NCBI GenBank assembly: GCA_035222895.1
Contig: JAVYIG010000170.1
Span: 723,501 to 787,500, forward strand
DNA: 64,000 bases
Source: Strongylocentrotus droebachiensis
Taxonomy: Eukaryota > Echinodermata > Echinoidea > Camarodonta > Strongylocentrotidae
Direction: 5' to 3'
Both the position numbers and the translations under genes were made by a program. Under the pieces are notes generated by a model. It did no database searches and was not told where the DNA came from. It saw nothing but the letters and a program-made list of their open reading frames with translations. Positions 55,775-64,000 of the stretch are shown here, in pieces; the stretch's first letter is position 1; each line of letters opens with the position of its first letter.

Positions 55775-58700
55775 CTACAAGATGTAAATATCAAGAAGAA
55801 AAAAGGATGTGGAGATGATTACACTATAAAAGAGCATTATCAGTATGCATTTTGGACATTTTTCTTGTTAACAAAAAAGTAATGAAAATAAATTATTTGT
55901 CATGCTTATTAAACACACAATGACAATACAAAGATTCACGGTTACTTCAAAATAAATTGCACAATAAAAACGGTATTTTGTCCAAAGGTATTGCCACAAA
56001 AATGGAATATTACCTACATGTACATCTACTGGAAAACAATTTCATTCCATTTCCAGCAGATAATTCAGTAATTTATTCGCATCACCTCCTGTGATTAATC
56101 ATGGCTAGCTGAGCAGACAATGTCAAACTATGATAGATTTTCACACTTTCTTAATCTTTTTAATCAAGCTCGGTCAGCATGAAGAGAAAGCAATGGGATT
56201 ACTGTTACGACCGAGAATAAAAACAGATTGTAAAATAGATGACTTAACCCATTGACTACTGAATTATCTAATTCCCATAGACTTAGCACAGGGACCACCA
56301 GGTTCCAGTAAGCAATGGGTTAAATTGTGTCATGTTTCAAAGCAATGATTAAGACACTTGACTGATAGTCTGATTACCAGACTCACCTTTCTGTTGTAGT
56401 AAACCCTGCCTAGCCTTGATGAAAGCCATAATATCCGCATCAGCTCTCTTATCACCGGTAAGCTTCAGCCTGCTGGAGTTTCCCTGTGAGTTTGACCTAA
56501 AAAGGAAGTAGACATAGGCGGTAGGCATAATTTAATCAGTCGTGAAGGCATATTTCTAAAAATAGCCACAAACGTAATAAGGTAGCTAATTTGCATACAA
56601 TGTTTTGCATACAATAGGTTTAGGATTAGATTTAGGGCTACAGAACTTCTCTTTTTTTTAAACGTGCCTCTACGACTTTAGGGCTCAATTACATCATGAA
56701 GGAGTTAATCATTATTAGAAAAAAGTCAAAGAAGTGCTTTAAATAAATCCTTGATATTTCTCCACGAAATAAATTAATGAGTATATACATTTTACCGTGA
56801 CTCACAATTTGACAAAACATTTTTATTTTCTTTGTCTTATATAATCAAATGATCATACTTAATCATAAGTGTGAACAAATAACAAGGTGATTACATTCTT
56901 TTCGCCAAATTACTTGGAAATCTGGTCGAACAAAGGTACAAGTTTGATTACGATAAGTTTTATTATCAAACTCACATCAAACAAAAAATTACAGGATAAT
57001 GTCCCTCTGATCAGATTAATGGTAACAGGGTACCAACTACATGTTTTGTGTATGAATGATAGATGCATTAAATATATAGTACTGGTTTTATTTTTAGTAT
57101 AGACTTGGTGTCATCAACGAGGATACACCAAAATGGACATCTCTGCCTGAATAGTACCTTTGCTGCCTGCCACTCTCAGCCTCTCCTGGACCGCTCTCTC
57201 CCCCACCCCTCCGTATCCTATCATCCGCCGAGCTGGACTTCCCCACCGGAGGCACAGGGGGTCTTCTGGCAAAGTCCAGGCCTTGCTGGTTCTGGCTCAG
57301 CCCCTGGAGAAGTGCATTCCTGTGCGTGGCAGAGTGCGGTCGATGATGTCTCTGGTGGTTGTCCTGGTGATCATCCTGGTGGTCGCTCCGGTGTTCGTGG
57401 TGACCCTGGTCTTGTTGGTGATGGTGGTGGCCGGTTGTCTTGCGCTGGTAGCTGGAGGGGTCTATCAGGGCGTGGCTATTGCCATGGAGATGAGATGATG
57501 ATGATGTGGAGTGATGGATGTTGTTAGGGTGTTCCCCTTGCTGGCCTTTGATGGGCGAGACGGGAGGAGTGCGCCACGCCTTGGAAGGGTTGCTAGGAGG
57601 CCTGTGAGGCGATGGTGCCGCCTGATTGAATATAATATCCAAATAATCAAAGATTTTGAGATGACATGATTCATACCTCTTAAACTACTTCCTAGACTAC
57701 TATTTCTGTCCAACTACCCCTAGGAAAATTATCCCCTAAATGAATTACCTACTTGTTAATACTACCCACCACCTAGAACAATCAAGATACCATCAAGGTA
57801 TTGTAGTCTAGAATAAGATTACAAAACAGAGAAGGTATATATATATTGATTTTTGAGTGTCAAGTAATGCCTGGCTGGAATGCTCCCCAGGGAGTGGAGA
57901 TTGCGCACACAGTGTGTGCGGGCAAGCACTGAATCAAATGACCGGGGTAATAATATATTTGTAAAGCGCTTAGAGACATTGTATTAAGCGCTATATAAAA
58001 GCTAAATATTATTATTATTATTATTAGCAGCAGCTGCAGGATACAAATTTCTAAGCAAAGACTGACAATTGTTTAAAGCTAAATAAAATCACAACATACT
58101 TCAACCTCAATACTTTTGTAGTTCATGGAGAAAAACAGTGTCACTTTCTTGCCTCTTTTCTGTGATTGAACCATGTAAAGAGGTCCACAGAGAAACAAAC
58201 TGGTGCATTGAAACTGACCTGTAAGGAAGCAGACTGCTCTGCCCACCAGACCTCAAAGTCCTTCTGCAACTGAAGCCGTGATCTCTCCAGTAGGTGCTGC
58301 AAGTGCTCTATCTCTGTCTTCATGACTCGTAGATTGTTAAAAACATCTTTGTACCTGCAGAATCACGATAAAAACACTCATGATTAGACATATTTATACC
58401 CTGGTTATTACTAATATCCTATGGTTTTTGGCTTCACCAAGCTTTTGTCCCAGATAGAAAGTAGTGTGCAGAGCAGCAGCATTGTCCTTGTAAGTAATGG
58501 ATGATGGGATGGCAAACAAAGATATATATATATATATATATACAGTAGGCTTGCAACCATGTGAAACCACCAATCCTCTCCAACCGGCGCTATAGTTCTC
58601 CTTAGAACTATAAGCTAAGAAAGATAACCAACAGTCTTTTTCAAGACTACCGTATTTTCCGGCGTAAAGGCCGCACCGCGCATAAGCCGCACCCCCAACT

Positions 58701-59329
58701 TTGACATTTCGTAGAGAGAAAAAAAAAAAAAAAAAAAAAAAAAAAGGAAAAAACAAAAAACGGACCAAAGAAAATAATCATAATTTTCTCGTAGAACTCT
58801 ATTTTTCCTACAAACTAATACCAAAATTATCAATCATTTTATAAATTTACAGGAAGTTTACCTAAAAAATGATCGTAATTTAGCAAATCTTCATCAATTT
58901 TTAGGCAGATTAGCACATTCATTGGACACTAGAGGGCGCTTCGCATGCACATACATGCCAACATTTGAAAATCAGAAATCTGTACACTATGTGCGCGAAG
59001 CGCACATCACGAGCGCGAAGTCCTTTTAGCCGGGGTCCAGGGCCCGCTTTAGCTTTAGCCACTCATGCAGAGTGATGCATTTAAGTCTAGTTACTTTTTA
59101 AATAATTATACATGACATAGATCTATGCATAAAATGAGACTGGCAATAATGCAGAGCTGCCAACCTGTCACTTTCAAAAAACATATTATTCAGCTTGAAA
59201 AACCATATTTTTAGGTGAAAAAACATATTTTGCCTGTTTTACGTTTTTTCCCTATAAAATGCTACTGCAATCATGTTTTTTTGAATAAAAACGCTTTCTA
59301 TCATTGAGAGCTGCCGACCTGTCACTTGG

Positions 59330-59367
<38 letters not shown>

Positions 59368-62300
59368 GAAAAATATGATTTGTTAAATATATTTACCTAC
59401 TTTATCAGAAAAATCCATTATTTAAAACTATAAGAATTTAAGTCAATGAGTACGAGGGCCGCTGAATTGCGGCGCAACACACGATGATGTTCTATGCCGA
59501 AGTTGGGGCACCCATTGGTGCTTCATTGCGGTCGAATCAAGGCAAGTCTAGAATTGCAATCAACTTTGTACATAAAGTCAATGCATCAGCAGGTCCGGTG
59601 TTCGTTTTTCATTTGGCTTTTTGAAGATACCATGATTACCATCACAATCGAAGGGCTTGCGATAGGCGGAAAAAATGGTAACAAAATCGCTGATTTCTTG
59701 ATTTTTAGCGCTTTTTGGGTGAAGCTGTTTCTTAAAACTGGGCCAAACCCCCGTGAGCTTTGGAAATATGGCCCTGATTCCGCATTTTTGACAGCAAAAT
59801 TTGGCTTTTGGAATGGATTTTGGAAGTAAGATCGGGACTTTCTTGTACTGACACTGTGTGTGTAGTGCATTGCACTGATATGTCATCAGCGTGTGTATGC
59901 ATAGCCTGGGGAAATGCGCTCGTCTTTTAGTGGTGTACAGGGTTGTACATCCCCTGTATTGTGTGCAATGTACATGCGTGCGCGCTGCAGGAAAGCCAAA
60001 TTCCCCAAAATCGGAACGTTCCGTTTTTTAGGGCTATAAAAACTTCAAAAACGGAACAGTTCCGTTAAAATCGGAACGGTTGGCATGTCTGCATGCATAC
60101 AGAAACATGAATGGCCTGCCATAACCAAGCTGTGGCCATAATGTTATCCGGTCTTACCCCTATCGTACCGCCAAATGGAGAAAATAAACAAGCTTTTGTA
60201 TTGTTATTAGAGATCTACCGAGGTTAGTTTGTCGCTTTAATTAATTAGATAGTCTCAATTATAATTTAGAATTATCTTACTGAAAAGTTAAGAACACCGA
60301 CGATTGCGCGCTATGAATCTCCGAGCTGCGTTGGATTTGTTGCAACTTCCAGCCCGGTAGCTCCCCACCACAGAGTGTGTGAGCGAGGTATGATTTTGGT
60401 TACCGGGCCATGCGCTGTCTAAGCCAAGGACATTTTTACAAGTACGATTTTTAGTACGAGTTTCTGGTCAGTTTTCTTCTTATTTCTTTGGTTGCACAAC
60501 GATTAAAAAGATAACTTCTTCAAATTTGCTGCTGACGTGGTTCAGACTAGATCTTGTCCGATGTGTTTTCAAGTCAATTTTGTTAATATATTTTTTTGTA
60601 TAAAGTTGCCTACAAATAATGGACGTGCTGTTTTGACTTGCGATTTTTACTGTTTCGGCGTATACGCCGCACCCCGACTTTTTGATATTTTCTCTTCCAA
60701 AAATACTGCGGCCTTTACGCCGGCAAATACGGTACACTAACAGTCTTTTCAGGACTACACAATCCTCCCCTTCTCTCACATGGTGCAACCGCAAGCCTAC
60801 TGTATATCTACATCACCATGCAAGCCGATCTAAAGGGATATATATCTACACACTATTACTCAACATAATGCAAAGTATGGTATAACCAGGGCTAGTCTTA
60901 GAATGAGTTGATATCAATCGCAACTATGTACGTAGGAGATAGGGGACTGCAAACTTGCGATTAATTGGATCAGTAGGAACTTTTTATAAGAAAGAGCCAA
61001 GGAGAACTAGCTCAGCAAATACAGAACAGGAAAAAAATGTCACCTTGCTTTCTCGTCTTCCAAGTGCATTCTAAGGTTGGCCTCGACTTCGTCCTCCTCT
61101 TCAGCGACTATGTCACCCGCCATGGCAAGCTGCATTCTACGATGCTCAAACTGACGCTTCACTTTATCTGTACGAAAAAGAGGGAAAGATGATAATAATT
61201 TGTGATAAGGTTTTTGAGACTTAATTTATGTTCTATACTAAAATCCCCTATCTTTTAAGGAGGGTCACTGAAGGATTTTGTTTGTTGCTGTATGCACTTT
61301 GTTAATATTTCCCTTATTTTATGCTCAATAGACTTTATAAAGGGTGTACATACTAGGAGAATGTTATTTTGACTATAATGTACGAGGACCTCCTAGGAAA
61401 TTGTGTTTTTCTGTCATTTACTTGATGCATCGTGATCTGAACTCACTGATATTTTGTCTGCAATCGTTGACCTGCTGTCCATAGGTCTTGGCCGCTCCAT
61501 ATCTCTCTTTGAGCTGGTGTTTGTTATCCTCGATGGCGACGTTGTGTTCATAGTCCCGACGGAAGATCTCAAAGGCTTCTTGTCTGCCAACGGTCATGTC
61601 CCCTTGGTAATAATAATAATAATAATAATAATACATTTATAGAGCGCAGAAATGGTAAGTGAGAGATGGGATAAGTTTATTTTATCATTTTAATAGTGGG
61701 TGGGGGTTAGCTGTACAGCTACAACTCAAATAAAGTAGAAGCATCATATTTCTGTTCTAATTATCAGCCGCACACTGTATGAATAATACCAATATTGGCT
61801 TCTCTGTTAGGTGTTGATTATCCACAAAGTATTTACAGTTCTAGTGCTCTAAATGCTCCAATAGAATCTCACATTTAGCTGGCCTACCAAAAGCTGTTTT
61901 CACAACATTAACAGAATTCCTACATTATATGTTGTAGGATATTAGAGTCATAATGAAAACACAATTCCATTCTTACCGGACGTCTAATTTTGCCATAGCC
62001 ATGCATCCGGTGATTACCGGAAAGCATGATTTCATGAAACTTATCATGAAATTTAAAAGAAGAATTGCAATGGATGGAAACATTAGTAATGGCTTACCTT
62101 CACATGAAACTGTATATTTAACAAATTTAAAAAGGGATATCGGTGATCCAGTAAAAAAATCTACACAGTAATTGACTAATCAGATTGCAGGGATTCTTCT
62201 ACCCATCTTATAAAAACAGTATATTACATGTACAGGGGGTGTTTCTCACCTAAAATTCTTCTTGAACTCTTTGGTCTGTGCGAGAGACTACTCTCCCCCT

Positions 62301-63172
62301 CCTCTTCCTCTGAGTGGCCCATCCTACTCCCATAGCTGCTCTGTGATTGGCTGCCACCGGTGGTGTGATGTCTGCTGTGGGGCGTGTCTTCCTCCGATGC
62401 TGACCTGCTATTGGTTGGATGGTGCCTGGTATCTGTGTTGGCTCCGCCTCCTCCCACTGACGCCTGTTTGATGGCATCCAGAGCTCTCTTCTTCTCTTTC
62501 TTCAGCATGTTTACAAGGATGTCTGGTGGAATACTTGGTCAAGGAACTGTACTTGACCGGTAATTAAAGATTATGCTCAGTACTTGTGGTGAGTTTCTAT
62601 TTAGGATAGAACTTGTTGAGAACTTTAATATTCTAATGGCTTTAATCAAACATCTTTGCGTTCCTATGAGTCATGACTGACCTTTTGTGATCCTGCTGAT
62701 GATGATTCCGAGTTTTCAGACACAGATACTTTTCATTCCCCCTCCCCAAGCAAAGAATGAAGAGACCACTCAACTACAGTCAAACCTGCTTTAATGTCCA
62801 CCTGTATAGAAAGACCACATTTTTGGTTTCCCTTGAATATGGTTTCTTATTGAAACCTGTACCAAAGGAACCTTTACATAAAGACCACCTGCCTATAAAG
62901 ACCGGTTTCATGTTTCCCTAGAGCGTTCTTTATATACAGGTTTCACTGTACTCTATTGCTCAGACGTTCTGTCTTTCTAAAAGGATACTGATCTCGTTAT
63001 CTCTCTGTTGCACCATGCTCTGGAGTTTCTTGACCTCCGCCCCGGCCATGTAGCTGGTATCTGGGGTGTGGCTCGGGGGCGGGGTGTCGTCGGGTCTGGA
63101 AGACCTCTCCTCTTGATGCTTCGGAGGCGAGGGCTCCGAGGAGGAGGAGAGGGTCTTACCTTGGGAATATCG
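55758..63172 (-). CDS. KIF6: KIF6 kinesin, C-terminal half (8 exons, 5' part outside window)
   Basis: Joined coding sequence of eight minus-strand exons: 63172-62989, 62522-62250, 61602-61447, 61167-61044, 58354-58219, 57621-57158, 56496-56387 and 55774-55758. It gives the last 487 residues and a stop. All seven introns are GT-AG and all phases agree. Blocks that match vertebrate KIF6 in the same order are RDNEINILVNMLKKEKKRA (about residues 54-72), QEAFEIFRRDYEHNVAIEDN (about 158-177), KTEIEHLQHLL and FEVWWAEQSASLQ (about 257-291), and LTGDKRADADIMAFIKARQ. Human KIF6 is 814 residues, so the motor domain lies upstream of base 64000. KIF6 is known as an axonemal, microtubule-based motor linked to motile cilia. 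The part seen here is tail: short coiled-coil segments joined by long Ser/Pro/His-rich linkers that look lineage-specific. The family assignment is strong; the tiny last exon is the least certain part. Confidence 0.93.
56248..56319. mobile_element. Tiny TTAA-flanked MITE in KIF6 intron
   Basis: CCCATTGACTACTG and CAGTAAGCAATGGG are inverted ends bordered by TTAA on both sides (56244-56247, 56320-56323). 72 bp, in the intron between exons G and H. Confidence 0.65.
56387..56496 (-). CDS. KIF6: KIF6 exon G
   Basis: This 110-bp exon follows acceptor CTTCCTTTTTAG and ends CAG AAA G|GTGAGT. It encodes RSNSQGNSSRLKLTGDKRAD followed by ADIMAFIKARQGLLQQK. This aligns with the extreme C terminus of human KIF6, LTGDSQTDSDIIAFIKARQS, so the protein must end shortly after this exon. 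Confidence 0.93.
57158..57621 (-). CDS. KIF6: KIF6 exon F, disordered His/Pro/Ser-rich tail
   Basis: This 464-bp exon (phase 0 in, phase 2 out) has acceptor ATATTCAATCAG and donor AG|GTACTA. It encodes about 154 residues of low-complexity tail. The exon opens AAPSPHRPPSNPSKAWRTPP and contains a His-rich tract with 14 His in 39 residues at about 57316-57433. It closes with a Pro-rich FARRPPVPPVGK stretch and a Gly/Glu-rich end. Vertebrate KIF6 has a shorter Ser/Pro linker here. Frame, phase and position between two conserved exons support it as coding although its sequence is poorly conserved. Confidence 0.88.
57880..58027 (+). repeat. SINE-like repeat with AAGCGCTT and (ATT)n tail
   Basis: GGAATGCTCCCCAGGGAGTG is followed by GTAAAGCGCTTAGAGACA, TAAGCGCTATATAAAAGC and (ATT)n. 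Similar ends occur at 4575-4640. It lies in the intron between KIF6 exons E and F. Confidence 0.6.
58219..58354 (-). CDS. KIF6: KIF6 exon E
   Basis: This 136-bp exon follows acceptor TTCTGCAG and ends TTACAG|GTCAGT. It encodes RYKDVFNNLRVMKTEIEHLQ, then HLLERSRLQLQKDFEVWWAE and QSASLQ. The FEVWWAE signature is nearly identical to human KIF6 (EFEVWWAEEATNLQV), which makes this the most diagnostic exon. Confidence 0.95.
58539..60810. mobile_element. Outer MITE with TACAGTAGGCTTGC ends, split by an insertion
   Basis: TATACAGTAGGCTTGC with CCATGTGA at the left (58539 on) and the complements TCACATGG and GCAAGCCTACTGTATA at the right (to about 60810) are inverted ends. Between them sits the 58649-60735 element. 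Without it the outer unit is about 185 bp. AGTCTTTTTCAAGACT-type short hairpins lie on each side of the junction. Confidence 0.7.
58649..60735. mobile_element. Inner DNA transposon with ACCGTATTTTCCGGCG ends (2.1 kb)
   Basis: Inverted ends share ACCGTATTTKCCGGCGTAAA and GGCCGCA; a GCCGCACCCC motif lies just inside each end. The interior has A-runs of about 28 and 34 bases (58716-58745, 59330-59364) and inverted CATGCCAAC motifs near 58955 and 60085. Four to six frames of about 70-110 codons show no transposase likeness. The insertion is younger than the outer element. Confidence 0.75.
61044..61167 (-). CDS. KIF6: KIF6 exon D
   Basis: This 124-bp exon lies between acceptor CTTTTTCGTACAG and donor AG|GTGACA. 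It encodes KVKRQFEHRRMQLAMAGDIV followed by an acidic EEDEVEANLRMHLEDEKA helix. This matches the human stretch running from the ITQRHIQQVALG region to LRSQLEEEKRRYK in position and character. It is predicted to be a helical coiled coil. Confidence 0.9.
61447..61602 (-). CDS. KIF6: KIF6 exon C
   Basis: This 156-bp exon encodes GDMTVGRQEAFEIFRRDY followed by EHNVAIEDNKHQLKERYGAA and onward to RQNIS, one of the best-conserved KIF6 tail blocks. The donor is A|GTGAGT. The acceptor is unusual: the exon begins right after ACCAAG, which is itself preceded by an (ATT)n microsatellite instead of a normal pyrimidine tract. Confidence 0.92.
61606..61645. repeat. (ATT)n microsatellite abutting KIF6 exon C
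   Basis: About eight TAA units on the plus strand, followed by ACATTTATAGAGCGCAGAAA, which resembles the SINE-like ends at 4575 and 57945. On the coding strand it takes the place of the polypyrimidine tract. Confidence 0.8.
62250..62522 (-). CDS. KIF6: KIF6 exon B
   Basis: This 273-bp exon follows acceptor TATTCCACCAG and ends AAT TTT AG before donor GTGAGAAAC. It starts with the highly conserved ILVNMLKKEKKRALDAIKQA, a coiled-coil stretch. A long Gly/Ser/His/Thr-rich linker with an acidic EEEEGE run follows, and the exon ends in SSRRIL. The linker has the same place as the low-complexity linker in vertebrate KIF6 but little sequence likeness to it. Confidence 0.93.
62774..62952. mobile_element. 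CAGTCAAACCTG MITE, copy 2
   Basis: Termini TACAGTCAAACCTG and CAGGTTTCACTGTA are inverted; the interior repeats AAAGACCACCTG-like units. It lies in the intron between KIF6 exons A and B. Confidence 0.7.
62989..63172 (-). CDS. KIF6: KIF6 exon A (first one in window)
   Basis: This 184-bp exon starts after the acceptor TTGTTTCTGCAG and ends at GAG ATC A before donor GTATCC (phase 0 in, phase 1 out). It encodes a Ser/Pro-rich linker (RYSQGKTLSSSSEPSPP and onward) and then KKLQSMVQQRDNEI, the conserved start of the first tail coiled coil. Reading through the donor gives only a few more codons before a stop, and joining to exon B restores the conserved NEINILVNML. That supports this splice. The preceding exon was not found between 63173 and 64000. 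Confidence 0.92.
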
Positions 63173-63252
63173 CTGCAGAAACAAGGAATGCACAAATGTA
63201 TTAACATTAATTTATTAAAGCTACTTGCACCCTCTATATAGCAAACAATACC

Positions 63253-63392
63253 TAATCGGTAACCATTGGTCCCCATGATCCTCTTTTTCTTATGTTAATT
63301 GAGAGTTGATTTGATGAGATAACCACCTATCAGTGACCTTGCAGGGAGGTCTAATCCTTCCTGGCCAAACTAGTTCAGATGGGCTTTCAACG
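63253..63392 (+). repeat. Interspersed repeat, pair of 13782-13919
   Basis: The plus-strand copy of the ACCATTGGTCCCC...AACCACC repeat seen in RyR intron 2. It lies just upstream of KIF6 exon A. The rest of 63393-64000 is AT-rich with a (CAA)n tract at about 63555 and no recognised exon. Confidence 0.7.
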
Positions 63393-64000
63393 ATTTATTA
63401 TTTGGTAAGTAAATAATACAAATTACTTTGACAGACAGATAATATTTAATATTAGCTTCATCGGTATCATTTTGTTTTACAGCACACCAGTGCAAGTTTC
63501 ATGATTTGCCACAAATTCTGTAACTCAAATATGAGTTTCGTTCGTTGTCATTACAACAACAACAACAAATTTTAATCATATAATGCCTCTTCCTGAATCT
63601 CTCTCTTATTGAGAAAATACATACAAATGCATGATCCACAATGATAGGTATGTCGTTGTTAGTGGTAAAAATAACAATAGTCTTGATAACAAAGAAGTTA
63701 AAAAGATTCTTAGAAAATAGGACAAATAGTTTAGAATAAAATGGGTAAGATTATCATTCTTCACAACAGCCATGACATCACTGACATACAGTCATGAAAA
63801 CAGTCATTGCAACCCTCAAAATATTATCGTCAGTCGTCACAAACCTGATATTTCCAATTTTGTTTTATTTTAGCAAGCTTCCATGAAATTTTAGATATGT
63901 TGGCTTCTCTAAATAAATATGCAAGGTTCAGTCTCCAAGAAAGAACTCAAAAATGATTTTAAAAATCTTAATTATACCTTTAATATCCTGAAGCATTCAT

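Noticed and set aside
55299-55794. Two minus-strand frames of 61 and 90 codons as a further KIF6 exon or separate gene
   Set aside because: They share duplicated DNA downstream of the KIF6 stop and run in a different frame from the exon G splice phase.
57105-57527. Plus-strand frames of 140 and 112 codons
   Set aside because: They are antisense shadows of KIF6 exon F, whose minus-strand frame is supported by splice phases and flanking conserved exons.
1-64000. LTR retroelements or other virus-like elements
   Set aside because: No long terminal direct repeats and no recognisable protease, polymerase, integrase, capsid or envelope frames were seen on either strand.

Overview
The window is AT-rich animal nuclear DNA with introns, dense simple repeats and many small non-autonomous DNA transposons. 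It has two recognisable protein-coding genes, both on the minus strand and both only partly inside the window. The kinds of repeat, the over-represented TACATGTA 8-mer and the style of the two genes point to a marine invertebrate. An echinoderm such as a sea urchin is my best guess, but this is inference and no single feature proves it.

Right end (55.7-64.0 kb): the C-terminal 487 codons of a kinesin-6-type motor gene, KIF6, in eight exons whose splice sites and phases all fit. The motor domain lies beyond base 64000. The exons match vertebrate KIF6 through the NEINILVNMLKKEKK, RQEAFEIF, EIEHL..FEVWWAE and DADIMAFIKARQ blocks. A nested pair of DNA transposons fills the largest intron, and several smaller elements sit in the others.

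Middle and left (0-51 kb): a ryanodine receptor (RyR) gene begins at 50978 and runs leftward. Exon 1 ends in SFLRT, as in other RyRs, and lies below a CpG-rich 5' region. Exon 2 carries the AEGFGNR motif and lies 36.7 kb away at 14.1 kb. A decayed duplicate of exon 2 sits about 540 bp further on, inside intron 2. I found no exon 3, so 1-14098 appears to be intron 2 sequence and 14207-50933 is intron 1. The two genes lie head to tail, about 4.8 kb apart from stop codon to start codon.

The introns hold most of the structure: CT/GA microsatellites, a 15-bp minisatellite of about 53 units that is open in several frames, ~200-bp tandem arrays at 21-22 kb and 31.2-33.5 kb, a 1.2-kb hAT-type element with a perfect 8-bp target duplication, several TTAA-flanked MITEs, long foldback elements, and a dispersed short palindrome family built on GAGCCAGAAGGG. 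No tRNA or rRNA gene, CRISPR array or complete transposase gene is visible, and I recognised no retroviral or other virus-like element. Most long open frames are translations of simple repeats.
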